From assembly GCA_024275135.1 (NCBI GenBank), contig JAJRZS010000067.1:1-64000 (forward strand): a stretch of 64,000 nucleotides of DNA, written 5' to 3'. Positions 17,094-26,830 of the stretch are shown here, piece after piece. A program made the translations under genes and the position numbers. Each line of letters begins with the position of its first letter. Within the stretch, counting starts at the first letter, position 1. The stretch comes from Planctomycetota bacterium (lineage in GTDB: Bacteria > Planctomycetota > UBA1135). The notes under the pieces are model-generated. The model worked only from the letters and a program-made list of their open reading frames with translations, was not told the DNA's origin and did no database searches.

Positions 17094-17841
17094 GGCTGAG
17101 GCTGGACTGCGAACAAGCAGCGAGGAGGGACGGGTAGTGGGATTGAAGGCGCGGGAGTAGTTGCGAGCCTGCGGCAAACAGGGCGACATCGGCCAAAGTC
17201 GGGCCGGAAACAAAGACGGAGGCGTGCTGTTGCAACTTGGCGCGGCTGACGACACCGCCAAAGCCAACGAACAGGCCTACCAGAGCTTGGGTTTCCAGGT
17301 CGGAGGCACCATCGCCGACGACTAGGGCATGGCGGGGATGGATTTGCTGCGCTTGGCAAATGGATTGGATGAGTTCGGGTTTGCCGCCGTCGCGAGCCAA
17401 AGGGTGGCTGCAAGCGATATTGATGGCGTCATCGGGCGAGCAAGTTTCGAGAGGAAAGGGTACGGCGTGAACTTGCTGTGGAGGAATGCCAAGACGCTCG
17501 GCGAAGGGTTGTACCGCTGGCAGCAAACCACCAGAAAGCACATGGCAAGCAATCCCCATTACTTGCAGGGCATCAAGAACTTCCTGCGCCATGGGTGTTC
17601 GCGTTTGCCAATAGCGCTCGGCCAGCCATTGCAGGTCGTCGGCGGTTGGGGCAATGCGCTGGAGACGGGTGCGAAATACCTGGTCGAGCGGGATTTCTCC
17701 CGCCATGGCGGCGGCGGTGAGAGTGGCCACATCGACCCCACGTCGAGCAGCAAGCTCATCGATGCCTTCAATCGCTGCGAGTGTGGAATCACAGTCGAAA
17801 AAGACGATTTTGGCTCCCGGCCAGCCTGCGTTTAGGCTCAC
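17053..17841 (-). CDS. serB: Phosphoserine phosphatase, HAD superfamily
   Basis: 262 residues. HAD motif I FFDCDSTLAAIEGIDELA (nucleophile and acid Asp near 15 and 17), motif II Ser in HVLSGGLLPAVQ, and motif III/IV GDGASDLETQA. The family dephosphorylates phosphoserine in the last step of serine synthesis. The 3' end overlaps the aminotransferase start by 41 bases, so the C-terminal tail after about residue 240 is unlikely to be strongly constrained. First gene of the serB, aminotransferase, serA operon; the upstream neighbour ends 39 bases before it on the same strand. Confidence 0.9.
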   Translation of the reverse strand: MSLNAGWPGAKIVFFDCDSTLAAIEGIDELAARRGVDVATLTAAAMAGEIPLDQVFRTRLQRIAPTADDLQWLAERYWQTRTPMAQEVLDALQVMGIACHVLSGGLLPAVQPFAERLGIPPQQVHAVPFPLETCSPDDAINIACSHPLARDGGKPELIQSICQAQQIHPRHALVVGDGASDLETQALVGLFVGFGGVVSRAKLQQHASVFVSGPTLADVALFAAGSQLLPRLQSHYPSLLAACSQSSLSHETLHSRPHRSPS

Positions 17842-17880
17842 GGCCGGAATGCTATCAGCGCGGCACGCGGATTTCTCGGC

Positions 17881-20800
17881 CTAAGAGAGCGACTCTTTTT
17901 TGAGGATAACACCGCGTGCTTGGCGCCCATCGAGGAGGACTTCTAAGGGCGCAGAAAGTTGGATATGGCGTACGCCATGCTCGCCCTCAAGCTTTGCAGG
18001 TTGGGCACGCAGCCAATCTAGATCGAGATATCCTTCTCCGGTATGGGGATTCACCGTGAAGTAGCCCATGCGGAAAGAAGTCATGTTGTGGAAGAAATGG
18101 GAGCCCTCCGAGGGAGTCACGCGCATGCCCTCAAAACCTGTTTCCACAAGGACTTTTGCATGGCTGATTTCTCCCCATTCCACGGGGATGCCCAGCCAGG
18201 GGTCCTGGGAGCCCCAACGCCCGGGGCCGACGAGCAGATAGGGGCGCTGCGCTTTCCCTAGTTGCGCATTGAGTTGAGCAATTTGCTGGGCTGCGGAGTG
18301 GCTGTGGGCACGGTCGAAATCGGCTGGGTCGACGAAAACAATGTCGGCAATGCCATCGATCCGGCCATTGCCCAAGGCGCGGTCGGATGCGCAGAGCATT
18401 TCATCGGGAGTAAAGCGATCCAAGTCAAGGTTGACCTCGGCTTCGGATAGGGCCATAGGCCGAATCTGCAGCAAAGCAAGGACTTTGGGTTGCTCCGGGG
18501 GAGCTTCCAGGTCGACTGAAAATTCCACCTCGACAGCACACCCCATGGCTTGCCTCCCAACTTGAAGCAGCTTGCGCACCAAGGGGGCGAGGGGAAAGGA
18601 GCCATGCTTGAGAATGTTGGCGAAAGTGACGACGCGATGACCAGGTCGGGATACGCCATCGGTGATGCGTTCGTCTTCCGCAGAATAGGTGGAGGCAAGG
18701 AGGGATAGCACGCCGTCGCGGTCGGCCTCGGACATTGGGTAGCGGCAGGGGTGGAAGGCGTCGAAGCAAATCGCGCCATCGGCTGCTTGGGGATATTCTT
18801 CGCTGTCGAGTGGCAGCGCATAAAAATGCCGTTGGGCATTTTGCAAGATATCTTCAACCGTAGAAAACTCGGGCAGGCTTTGTGGGCGGCGTGGGCAAAA
18901 GCGAACCCCACCTTCGCCAGCTACGAGAAGGCGGCCAAGGCCAAGACCGACGATGCAAACGCCGTCTTCCGGCCCGCAAGAACCGTGCGGGTAATAATTG
19001 TGGGAACGGGCAACCCCAGAAAAAGTTGGATACATGCGATGATTGCGCTCTCGGCCAAAAATGGGTTGGATAATCACTGCCATCTTTTCTTCTTCGTGAC
19101 GGTAAGCGGTGGCTTGAAAATAGGCACGGGCACGATCGGAAAAAGTGCTGGCATAAACTTGTTTAATGGCATCACAAAGAGCAGCCAGGCGTTGGCGGTC
19201 GCTGCCGTGGTTGCGAATCATCACGGTTTCGTAAATGCCGGCAAAAGGTTGGTGATGCGAATCTTCTAACAGACTGGAAGAACGAATCGCCAAAGGGCCT
19301 TGGAAGGCTTGCAATAAAGAGCGCAGATCGGCAATGACCTTGGACGGGAAGCGACCATGAAGAAAACGCGCGCGACGTTGTGATTCTTCCAGTTCAAGGC
19401 TAAGAGCAACTTGATGTAGCTGATTGCGCCGCAAAAAGTTGTCAAAAACCTCCGTCGTGAGGACCACGGTGGGGGGGACGACGACACGCACATCGCGCAG
19501 GTCGCCAGAAGGAAGAAAACTAGGCAACAGTCGATTGACAAAAGCTAAGCCGCGGGCTTTACCACCCAAAGAGCCGTTGCCGATACGAGCAAAATGAATG
19601 GTTTCGTCATACGTGGCGCGGTGAAAATCAACGATGGCGCCCCGTTGGGCATGAAGACGGGCCTGCCGCAGGGCTTCTAATAGGTAACGGCGTAGACTTT
19701 CACCATCTTGGAAATCCACAACCGGTTTGGTTTCCAAACGGTCGGCAAGGGCAAAACGAGTGCGCGCCCGTAACCAGGTAGAGAAGTGGTTGCGTTGGGC
19801 GTGGTAGAGAAGTGACTGTGGCGAAACCTTGCGTACGGCAGCTTCTAGTTCTTGCAAGGTGCGCACTTGGATTTCGGAGTGAGCTTCCTCGCTTTCAAAA
19901 CGGAAGGGGCCGAAGCCAAAATGATTGAGCATGAATTCACGGACTTCATGGTGAAGCATGCTTGAGCCCTTGCGCACAAAGGAAACCCCCAATTCTTTGG
20001 CAATTGCAGCGTTTTCTGGGCGCGAAGACTGCATCATCACCGGCAGCATTGGAGCCACTTCACGCACATGGCGTACAAACTCTGCACCGGCCATGGGGTC
20101 GGGTTGTTGGGAATTGCGGTGGCGGGGAATGCCTACATCCGAAATCACCCCAATCATATGTTCGCGATGTTCATCAAATAAATCTTGGGCTGCGGCCAGG
20201 TCGCGTGCGAGTAAGAGTTTGGGGCGGGCCCGCAACCTTTGCAGTTTGTCGGGAAGGTTGACGCCCTCGGCCAACACGCTGCGGGATTGGTGCAGAATCT
20301 CGGAATAGAGGAGGGGAAGGTAAGAGCTGAGAAAGTTCAGAGAATCTTCGACTAGCAGAATGCAGCGCACCCCAACTTGCTTGCAATCATGCAAACAGTT
20401 GGCGCGGTCTTCAACCAATGTGACGATGGCGTTGAGGATGCGTGTATCACCGGCCCACAAAAAGACGCCATCGAAGGGGCCGGAGCCACGGTTATCGAGA
20501 AGATTGCGTAGGGCCGCGGCGTCGTAGCCAAGGAGCACAACGGGCACCGCCCCGGCATGGCGTTTGACTTCTTGGGCGAACACCACAGGATCGATACCAC
20601 CCATCTGTGGGGTAACGATAACCAGCACGTTGCGTTTGGCACTGGAGATGTGATGCAGGGCGTCTTCGGCGTCGGCGATGCGCACCACTTCGGGAGCGTC
20701 GTGCATGGCCAGCTCCCCACCTTCCAGCAACAAATCGGCAATTCGGCCGTCTTCTTGCAAAATAAAAGCGTCGTAGAGGCTGGATACCAAAACCACCTCT

Positions 20801-20883
20801 TCCACCCGATAGGGCATCAGGTACTCGAAACCCCTTCGGCCAGAGCCAGGCTCCGGAGGAATATGGAGGGTTGGATGCGGCAC
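17881..20883 (-). CDS. Receiver-like domains fused to PEP synthase-type ATP-binding domain
   Basis: 1000 residues from a GTG. Two N-terminal receiver-like folds: about 23-160 (LVSSLYDAFILQEDGRI) and about 170-325, the second with acidic pocket LLVEDS, candidate phosphoacceptor Asp in GVISDVGIPRHRN and Lys in FVRKGSS. The C-terminal two thirds is a PPDK_N/PEP synthase nucleotide-binding domain (GNGSLGGKARGLAFVNRLL near 445, AIRSSSLLEDSHHQPFAGIY near 560). I see no phosphohistidine swivel domain and no PEP-binding barrel, so it cannot be a complete PEP synthase. It could be a phosphotransfer or regulatory enzyme. A perfect inverted repeat sits directly upstream. Confidence 0.8.
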   Translation of the reverse strand: MPHPTLHIPPEPGSGRRGFEYLMPYRVEEVVLVSSLYDAFILQEDGRIADLLLEGGELAMHDAPEVVRIADAEDALHHISSAKRNVLVIVTPQMGGIDPVVFAQEVKRHAGAVPVVLLGYDAAALRNLLDNRGSGPFDGVFLWAGDTRILNAIVTLVEDRANCLHDCKQVGVRCILLVEDSLNFLSSYLPLLYSEILHQSRSVLAEGVNLPDKLQRLRARPKLLLARDLAAAQDLFDEHREHMIGVISDVGIPRHRNSQQPDPMAGAEFVRHVREVAPMLPVMMQSSRPENAAIAKELGVSFVRKGSSMLHHEVREFMLNHFGFGPFRFESEEAHSEIQVRTLQELEAAVRKVSPQSLLYHAQRNHFSTWLRARTRFALADRLETKPVVDFQDGESLRRYLLEALRQARLHAQRGAIVDFHRATYDETIHFARIGNGSLGGKARGLAFVNRLLPSFLPSGDLRDVRVVVPPTVVLTTEVFDNFLRRNQLHQVALSLELEESQRRARFLHGRFPSKVIADLRSLLQAFQGPLAIRSSSLLEDSHHQPFAGIYETVMIRNHGSDRQRLAALCDAIKQVYASTFSDRARAYFQATAYRHEEEKMAVIIQPIFGRERNHRMYPTFSGVARSHNYYPHGSCGPEDGVCIVGLGLGRLLVAGEGGVRFCPRRPQSLPEFSTVEDILQNAQRHFYALPLDSEEYPQAADGAICFDAFHPCRYPMSEADRDGVLSLLASTYSAEDERITDGVSRPGHRVVTFANILKHGSFPLAPLVRKLLQVGRQAMGCAVEVEFSVDLEAPPEQPKVLALLQIRPMALSEAEVNLDLDRFTPDEMLCASDRALGNGRIDGIADIVFVDPADFDRAHSHSAAQQIAQLNAQLGKAQRPYLLVGPGRWGSQDPWLGIPVEWGEISHAKVLVETGFEGMRVTPSEGSHFFHNMTSFRMGYFTVNPHTGEGYLDLDWLRAQPAKLEGEHGVRHIQLSAPLEVLLDGRQARGVILKKESLS

Positions 20884-20889
20884 GACTCT

Positions 20890-20930
20890 CTAGCCTAACA
20901 AGCCGGACTCCCCTTTGTCTGTTAGGCTAG
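20890..20930. promoter_or_regulatory. Perfect 11-bp inverted repeat between divergent genes
   Basis: CTAGCCTAACA (20890-20900) and TGTTAGGCTAG (20920-20930) are exact reverse complements separated by 19 bases. They fill most of the 50-base gap between the receiver/PEP-synthase-like gene (minus) and the YjbR-like gene (plus). It could be an operator for a dimeric repressor acting on both promoters, or an RNA hairpin in both leaders. Confidence 0.6.
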
Positions 20931-20933
20931 GGC

Positions 20934-21284
20934 GTGGTCGCTGCTCAATCCTCTGCCTTTGATTCAGTTCAAGAAATCCGCCGGATGGCGCTGGCTTGCC
21001 CAGGCGCGGAAGAAGTGGGGGTGGGGGCTTGTGTTTCTTTTCGTGTGCAAGGCAAGGATTTTTTGTTCCTCTATTCCACACCCTTGGGCTATGAACTCAA
21101 ACTCACTTTAGACCAAAGTGTGGCCGAGGCTTGGGCTCTTTCGACCAAACAACCCGAGCTTTATCGTGTCAACCCGCGACGCAAAGTTTTTGTCACCTTG
21201 CGCCATGACGATCCTCTGCCTGAGGAGACGTTGAGCAGGTGGATTGAAGAAAGTTACCGCTTGCAGTTGGGGTCGGGAGCTTAG
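20934..21284 (+). CDS. MmcQ/YjbR family protein
   Basis: 116 residues from a GTG. The MmcQ/YjbR fold is recognisable: [35 protein letters not shown], then the conserved [20 protein letters not shown] and a final helix [10 protein letters not shown]. Members are small 'double wing' DNA-binding-like proteins of unknown function. It starts three bases after an 11-bp inverted repeat and its TAG overlaps the TAA of the convergent fumarase gene. The start is not certain; an internal ATG 17 codons later would remove a conserved helix. Confidence 0.75.
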   Translation: MVAAQSSAFDSVQEIRRMALACPGAEEVGVGACVSFRVQGKDFLFLYSTPLGYELKLTLDQSVAEAWALSTKQPELYRVNPRRKVFVTLRHDDPLPEETLSRWIEESYRLQLGSGA

Positions 21285-22921
21285 GAAAGGATGGGTAGGT
21301 CGGAGCTGCCCAAAAAGAAATCATTGCCCTTGTCGTCGGTGATTAAAAAGGCGGGGAAATCCTCAACTTCGATGCGCCATACAGCTTCCATGCCAAGTTC
21401 TTCCAATTCCAGGCATTCCACTTTGCGGATGCAATCTTGGGCGAGGCGAGCTGCGGCACCGCCGATGGAGCCAAGATAAAAACCACCATGCTTTTTGCAG
21501 GCATCAACTACTTGTTGGGAGCGATTGCCTTTGGCCACCATCACCAAAGAGGCGCCATGCGACTGGAACAGGTCGACAAAGTTATCCATGCGTCCGGCAG
21601 TCGTTGGTCCGAAGGAGCCGGAGGCCAAGCCGTCTGGAGTTTTGGCCGGGCCAGCGTAATAAATCGGAAAATCTTTCATGTAGTCCGGCAGCTCTCCCGT
21701 CTGCTCCAGGCGCTCCCGAAGTTTGGAATGCGCGATATCGCGGGCAACAATCATGGGCCCAGTGAGGCTAAGCCGGGTGCGTACGGGACAAGCACTTAGA
21801 GCGGCACGGATGGCATCCATTGGCTGGTTCAAGTCGATGGCCACCACGTCTTTCCCAAGCTCTTCCTCGGCTGCATCCGGCAAGAAGCGAGCTGGATCAC
21901 GTTCCAGTTGTTCAAGGAAGATACCGTCAGCACTGATGCGGCCGAGGGCTTGGCGGTCGGCGGAGCAACTGACGCCGATGCCGATGGGTAAGGAAGCTCC
22001 ATGACGCGGCAAGCGAATGACCCGCACATCATGGCAGAAATATTTGCCGCCGAATTGGGCACCGAGGCCGATGTCGCGGGTGAGCGCATGCACTTTCTTT
22101 TCGAATTCTAAATCGCGGAAAGCATGACCTTCGGCGCTACCTTGCGTTGGCAAGCAATCGAGATAACGCGCCGAAGCGAGTTTGACTGTTTTTAGATTCA
22201 TCTCCGCGGAAGTACCGCCAATGACAACCGCGAGGTGATAAGGCGGGCAAGCGGCAGTGCCTAGGCTTTTGATTTTTCCGCGCAATTCCTCCAACAACAA
22301 ATCTTCCCGCAACATCGAGGGAGTTGATTGAATGAGATAGGTTTTGTTGGCCGAGCCGCCACCTTTGGCCATGAACAGGAAGTCGTAAGTGGTGCCGTCT
22401 TGACTGTAGATATCAATTTGCGCGGGTAGGTTGCAGCGGGTATTGACCTCTTCGAACATACCAAGAGGTGCAAGTTGGCTATAGCGCAGGTTTTCCTCCG
22501 TGTAGGTGCGGAAAATACCCTGCGACAAAGATGCGACATCGTTGCCATCGGTCCAAACGAATTGCCCCTTCTTGGCCATAACAATGGCGGTGCCGGTGTC
22601 TTGGCACATGGGCAGGACTTCGCCAGCGGCGATATTGGCGTTTTTCAACAAATCCAGAGCGACGAAACGATCGTTGGCCGAGGCTTCTGGGTCTTCCAGG
22701 ATATTTTTCAACTGCTGCAGATGACCGGGCCGCAGAAAGTAGGCAATATCATGCATCGCAGTTTGCGCCAGCAACTCCAGGGCTTCCGGTGCCACCCTCA
22801 GGACTTGTTGGCCGTCGACTTCGATGACTTGTACAAAGTCGGAACTTAGTTTTCGCCATGGGATTTCGGTGGCGGCCAAGGGAAACATGGGGGCGTAGGG
22901 AGCGGCGACGGGCGCGGTCAT
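21281..22921 (-). CDS. Fumarate hydratase class I (iron-sulfur, FumA type)
   Basis: 546 residues, the full length of the fused alpha-beta class I enzymes. N-terminal Fe-S hydrolyase domain with the first cluster Cys in [17 protein letters not shown] and a further Cys in TRCNLP. The C-terminal beta domain has [20 protein letters not shown] and [19 protein letters not shown]. The enzyme interconverts fumarate and malate with an oxygen-labile [4Fe-4S] cluster in the cytosol. It is transcribed alone from the region before 23020. Confidence 0.94.
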   Translation of the reverse strand: MTAPVAAPYAPMFPLAATEIPWRKLSSDFVQVIEVDGQQVLRVAPEALELLAQTAMHDIAYFLRPGHLQQLKNILEDPEASANDRFVALDLLKNANIAAGEVLPMCQDTGTAIVMAKKGQFVWTDGNDVASLSQGIFRTYTEENLRYSQLAPLGMFEEVNTRCNLPAQIDIYSQDGTTYDFLFMAKGGGSANKTYLIQSTPSMLREDLLLEELRGKIKSLGTAACPPYHLAVVIGGTSAEMNLKTVKLASARYLDCLPTQGSAEGHAFRDLEFEKKVHALTRDIGLGAQFGGKYFCHDVRVIRLPRHGASLPIGIGVSCSADRQALGRISADGIFLEQLERDPARFLPDAAEEELGKDVVAIDLNQPMDAIRAALSACPVRTRLSLTGPMIVARDIAHSKLRERLEQTGELPDYMKDFPIYYAGPAKTPDGLASGSFGPTTAGRMDNFVDLFQSHGASLVMVAKGNRSQQVVDACKKHGGFYLGSIGGAAARLAQDCIRKVECLELEELGMEAVWRIEVEDFPAFLITDDKGNDFFLGSSDLPILS

Positions 22922-23020
22922 GATTGTGGATGGGAAGGCGACACAAAGAAGGGGCTTAGGATACTCCTACCGCACTAAAGTGTTGCCAACGTTTTCGAAA
23001 TTGGGCCGTAGAGTGGGTAA

Positions 23021-23221
23021 ATGCGCCGTTTCTTCTCCCTGCTTGCCCTGATGGTGGGCGGCGCCATGGTGTTGTCGGCTTGTACTTTGCCGGATAGCGC
23101 CGATGGTCGCACCGCCAGCACTTACCCTGGCTTGGTAAACACCAAGCAAACGGGCACCCCTATGCTCCGCGACACCCACTCCGCCGAAGAGAATATTTTA
23201 GGCTCGAACAAACCGAACTAA
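23021..23221 (+). CDS. Small lipoprotein
   Basis: 66 residues. Signal peptide MRRFFSLLALMVGGAMVL followed by a lipobox LSAC with the lipidated Cys at residue 21, then a short polar mature part of 46 residues. No recognisable family. It is divergent from the fumarase gene and its stop abuts the stop of the convergent lipoprotein gene with no intervening base. The clean lipobox and start make it real despite its size. Confidence 0.7.
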   Translation: MRRFFSLLALMVGGAMVLSACTLPDSADGRTASTYPGLVNTKQTGTPMLRDTHSAEENILGSNKPN

Positions 23222-23602
23222 TTAGCCTTGTAGTTTGTGCAGAAGACGGCCCTGGGAGTCAAAAACCAGGCGCAAAAAATGAGGTTTTTGTTTTTCGCTT
23301 TGCCAGTTGAACGACGCACTGTTGTCGCCGGAGGGGATGGCTAAGAAGAATCCCCAATCCTTTTTATTTACCCAAGTCCAGCTCAATACCCATTGCTGAT
23401 TGGCCTTGGCAACCTCCACTTCGGTGGGTGCGCCCAAAGCGGCCAAGCAATCGCCAAGATTGGCTTGCCCCGGCACCAGATGTTTGCTTTGTTCGGGGGA
23501 GATGGCCTGGTGGATGGCCTGGTGGCGAAAGTTGAGGCCCACGCAGGCAAGATGCCCGCTGCAGAGTCCAAGCAAAACCCAAGTGGTCGAGGGCAAACGC
23601 AT
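23222..23602 (-). CDS. BamE/SmpA-like lipoprotein, downstream copy
   Basis: 126 residues from ATG 23602. Hydrophobic start (MRLPSTTWVLLGLCSGHLAC) with a lipobox ending in Cys20. The mature part has the SmpA/OmlA pattern: LVPGQANLGDCLAALGAPTE followed by a beta strand pair and LRLVFDSQGRLLHKLQG. BamE-type domains bind envelope partners; the family is much wider than BamE itself. It starts one base after its upstream neighbour, which has the same fold, so the two are a tandem pair. Confidence 0.7.
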   Translation of the reverse strand: MRLPSTTWVLLGLCSGHLACVGLNFRHQAIHQAISPEQSKHLVPGQANLGDCLAALGAPTEVEVAKANQQWVLSWTWVNKKDWGFFLAIPSGDNSASFNWQSEKQKPHFLRLVFDSQGRLLHKLQG

Positions 23603-23603
23603 C

Positions 23604-23975
23604 TTAGGATCCACTGAGGTGGTAGCTGGATTGGCTGGCGTCGAGGCTGACGCCGATATTGCGGAGTACCCCATTCTCGTCAAAGAAAACCCAGCATCGA
23701 TCGCTTTGCGTGTCTTGGCCATAGCTGCCATAGAGCAGCAACCAGAGCCCCATTTGCTTGGTGTTTTGATAGGAAAACAGCCATGCCGACTTGTCGCCTA
23801 GCTCCACCACTTGATTCGGTGCTCCGAGCAGACGGCTGACATCTTCTTGCGTGCTTTGGCCGACTTGAAGTTGGGCGATAGCGTCGGCGGCGAGTGGGTG
23901 GTCGAGAGTGGTCTGACCCATGAAGCAGGAGCCAAGGACGAGGGGGAGAGTGAGGAGAGCGACGAAACGATGCAT
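23604..23975 (-). CDS. BamE/SmpA-like lipoprotein, upstream copy
   Basis: 123 residues from ATG 23975. Signal MHRFVALLTLPLVLGSC with a lipobox VLGSC. The mature domain shows LQVGQSTQEDVSRLLGAPNQ and CWVFFDENGVLRNIGVS, the helix-turn and strand signature of SmpA/OmlA (BamE) domains. It is most likely anchored in the outer membrane or the periplasmic face of the inner membrane. Co-transcribed with the following paralogue. Confidence 0.75.
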   Translation of the reverse strand: MHRFVALLTLPLVLGSCFMGQTTLDHPLAADAIAQLQVGQSTQEDVSRLLGAPNQVVELGDKSAWLFSYQNTKQMGLWLLLYGSYGQDTQSDRCWVFFDENGVLRNIGVSLDASQSSYHLSGS

Positions 23976-24060
23976 CAAGGCAATTTAACCTTGGAGCAGC
24001 CCGGCCGATAGCCAATCTTGGCGGTGTTAATCTGTGGGCCAATCGGTCTCTAGCCCACCC

Positions 24061-25749
24061 ATGTGCCCACCGGAAACCCCAACGGATTTTATTCGTACCA
24101 TCATCCAAGAGGATTTGGCCTCTGGGAAACACCAATCCATTGTCACTCGGTTTCCACCCGAGCCCAATGGCTTCCTCCATGTTGGGCATGCCAAAGCCAT
24201 TTGTCTGGATTTTGGGGTAGCGGAAGAGTTTGGCGGTCGATGCCACCTGCGCTTCGACGACACCAACCCTTCCAAAGAAGAGCAGCTTTACGCCGATGCC
24301 ATCCAGGAGGATATCCGCTGGTTGGGTTTTGATTGGGGGGAGCATCTTTACCACGCTTCCGACTACTTCGAGCAGCTTTTTGAGTGGGCTTGCCACCTTA
24401 TTCGCGAAGGTCATGCCTATGTGGATGAGCAAACTGCAGAGGAAATGCGCGCCAACCGCGGGGATTTGAACCACCCTGGAGTGGATAGCCCTTATCGCAA
24501 TCGGCCGCGCGAAGAATCTATGGATTTGTTTTTGCGCATGCGTGCAGGAGAGTTTGAAGACGGCGCGAAGGTGTTGCGGGCACGCATCGACATGGCATCG
24601 CCGAATTTAACCATGCGCGATCCAGCGATTTATCGCATTCAGCATAGTCCGCACCCGCGCACTGGCGATCAATGGTGCATCTACCCCATGTACGATTTTG
24701 CGCATGGGCAGTCGGACGCCATCGAGAAAATCACGCATTCTTTATGCACCTTGGAATTTGAAAATCACCGTCCTCTTTACGATTGGTTTTTGGAGCATTT
24801 GCCAGTGCCTGCCAAGCCCCGGCAATATGAGTTTTCTCGCCTCAACCTGAGCTACACCATCACTAGCAAGCGCAAATTGAAGATGTTGGTGGATGGTGGG
24901 CATGTCAACGGCTGGGATGACCCGCGGATGCCAACCTTGTGTGGCATGCGTCGCCGCGGCTTCACCCCGCAGTCGATTCGCGCCTTGTGTCGGGAAGTTG
25001 GCGTTACCCGTACGGAGGGCACTGTGGATTTTGCTCTGTTGCAATCTTTGCTGCGGGAAGAGCTGAACGAAACTGCCGAACGCAGAATGGCGGTGTTGAA
25101 TCCAGTGAAAGTCATTGTGGAAAACTGGCCGCAAGGCAAAGTCGAGATGGTGACGGCAAAAAACCATCCCAGCGATCCTTTGCGAGGGAGCCGGGAAGTA
25201 CCTTTTGGTGGTGAATTGTGGATCGAGCGCGATGATTTTCGTATTGAAGCGCCACGCAAGTTCTTCCGCCTGAAACCGGGAGCGGAGGTGCGGTTTAAGT
25301 ATGCCTACTATCTCACTTGTACTGGCTACGAAACCGACGCTGATGGCGAGGTGACGGAAATCCGGTGCACCTACGATCCGGAATCCAAGGGTGGGAATAC
25401 GGAGGATGGCCGCAAGGTCAAAGGCACCATCCATTGGGTACATGCTCCCTCGGCAGCGGCGGCCGAGATGCGGCTCTACGACCATCTCTTCCGCGAGCCT
25501 AATCCCGAAGAGGGTGGCGATTTTCTGCAAAACTTAAATCCGGATTCTCTCAAGGTGGTGTCGGCCTGGGTAGAACCGGATTTAGCCCAATGGCCGGCGA
25601 AAAAGGCGGTGCAGATGGAGCGTTTGGGCTACTTTTGCCTCGACCCCGACTCGTCTGGTGAGCATTTGGTGTTCAATCGCACGGTGGCGTTGCGCGATAG
25701 TTGGGCCAAGTTGGAGAAGAAAATCCAACAAGGTTCGGCAGGAACTTAG
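24061..25749 (+). CDS. glnS: Glutaminyl-tRNA synthetase
   Basis: 562 residues from ATG 24061 (a GTG nine codons upstream is less likely). Class I synthetase with the HIGH-type motif in PPEPNGFLHVGHAKAIC, RFDDTNPSKEE, the tRNA acceptor region, and a KMSKS variant (TSKRKL). The C-terminal anticodon-binding beta barrels begin near residue 345. PYRNRPREESMDLFLRM is characteristic of GlnRS rather than GluRS. The cell therefore charges tRNA-Gln directly, at least in part. It stands alone between divergent and downstream genes. Confidence 0.96.
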   Translation: MCPPETPTDFIRTIIQEDLASGKHQSIVTRFPPEPNGFLHVGHAKAICLDFGVAEEFGGRCHLRFDDTNPSKEEQLYADAIQEDIRWLGFDWGEHLYHASDYFEQLFEWACHLIREGHAYVDEQTAEEMRANRGDLNHPGVDSPYRNRPREESMDLFLRMRAGEFEDGAKVLRARIDMASPNLTMRDPAIYRIQHSPHPRTGDQWCIYPMYDFAHGQSDAIEKITHSLCTLEFENHRPLYDWFLEHLPVPAKPRQYEFSRLNLSYTITSKRKLKMLVDGGHVNGWDDPRMPTLCGMRRRGFTPQSIRALCREVGVTRTEGTVDFALLQSLLREELNETAERRMAVLNPVKVIVENWPQGKVEMVTAKNHPSDPLRGSREVPFGGELWIERDDFRIEAPRKFFRLKPGAEVRFKYAYYLTCTGYETDADGEVTEIRCTYDPESKGGNTEDGRKVKGTIHWVHAPSAAAAEMRLYDHLFREPNPEEGGDFLQNLNPDSLKVVSAWVEPDLAQWPAKKAVQMERLGYFCLDPDSSGEHLVFNRTVALRDSWAKLEKKIQQGSAGT

Positions 25750-25819
25750 GTGCTCAAATGCCGATAAGGCCCTGCTATGATTCCCCCGAGGCTGCATGGT
25801 CAGCTCCTCCCTACACCCC

Positions 25820-26830
25820 ATGAAAACTGCTTTCATCACCGGAATTACAGGTCAGGACGGCTCCTACCTCGCGGAGTACCTGCTAAAACAAGGCTACAAG
25901 GTTGTCGGCATGATGCGCCGCTCAGCTACCCCTTCTACGGCACGTTTTGCGGCCATTGAGGATCAGGTGGAAATTGGGCATGGAGACTTGCTCGATCAAT
26001 CTTCTTTGATGCGTTTGTTGGATCAGCATAAGCCCGACGAAATTTACAACTTAGCGGCGCAAAGTTTTGTGCACTCTTCCTTTCACGAGCCAGTGCACAC
26101 TGGTTCCGTCACTGGGCTTGGGGTGATTCGGATGCTGGAAGCCATGCGCTTGGTTTGCCCACAGGCACGGTTTTATCAAGCATCATCCAGCGAAATGTTT
26201 GGGGAGGTGCAAGAAACCCCACAACGAGAAACTACTCCTTTTCACCCACGCTCTCCCTATGGCGTGGCCAAGGTTTATGGCCATTGGGCTACTGTGAACT
26301 ACCGAGAAAGCTACGACATGTTTGCCTGCTCGGGAATTTTGTTTAACCACGAGTCCCCGCGACGTGGTCTTGAGTTTGTCACCCGCAAAATCAGTGATCA
26401 TGTAGCGGCGATTGTGTTTGGTGAAAAAGACAAACTGGCCTTGGGCAACTTGGATGCTCGCCGTGACTGGGGCTTTGCTGGCGATTACATTCGCGCCATG
26501 CACCTGATGTTGCAGCAAGATACTGCTGATGATTATGTCATCTCAACGGGTACCACCCAGTCGGTACGTGAGTTTTGCCGCATTGCTTTTGAGCGTGTGG
26601 GTTTGAACTACGAAGATTTTGTTGTGGTGGATCCTCGCTTTTTCCGCCCTGCAGAAGTGGAACTCTTGCTTGGAGACGCAAGCAAGGCCAAAGAAAAGCT
26701 GGGGTGGGAGCCCGAAGTGGATTTCCAAGGTTTGGTTGAGATGATGGTCGACGCCGATTTGCAGCGTCGGTTGGACCGCTTCCAAAAACCGCAACGCGGC
26801 ACACTCCCTGCTGGCGTCAAATCATCCTAA
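25820..26830 (+). CDS. gmd: GDP-mannose 4,6-dehydratase
   Basis: 336 residues from ATG 25820. Short-chain dehydrogenase/epimerase fold with the NADP-binding [29 protein letters not shown], the catalytic SSSEMFGE and the [10 protein letters not shown] (YxxxK) motif, and NHESPRRG, all typical of Gmd. It converts GDP-mannose to GDP-4-keto-6-deoxymannose. The gene is coupled (TAATG) to a reductase gene and then a glycosyltransferase, indicating a deoxyhexose branch of surface polysaccharide synthesis. Confidence 0.96.
   Translation: MKTAFITGITGQDGSYLAEYLLKQGYKVVGMMRRSATPSTARFAAIEDQVEIGHGDLLDQSSLMRLLDQHKPDEIYNLAAQSFVHSSFHEPVHTGSVTGLGVIRMLEAMRLVCPQARFYQASSSEMFGEVQETPQRETTPFHPRSPYGVAKVYGHWATVNYRESYDMFACSGILFNHESPRRGLEFVTRKISDHVAAIVFGEKDKLALGNLDARRDWGFAGDYIRAMHLMLQQDTADDYVISTGTTQSVREFCRIAFERVGLNYEDFVVVDPRFFRPAEVELLLGDASKAKEKLGWEPEVDFQGLVEMMVDADLQRRLDRFQKPQRGTLPAGVKSS

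Noticed and set aside
17094..17267. N-terminal extension of the aminotransferase
   Set aside because: It is read inside serB; ATG 17093 gives the canonical MKLFIPGPTEV start.
23680..24474. 264-codon open frame on the minus strand over the glnS start
   Set aside because: It is antisense to the lipoprotein and glnS genes, which have clear motifs; its translation has no recognisable domain.
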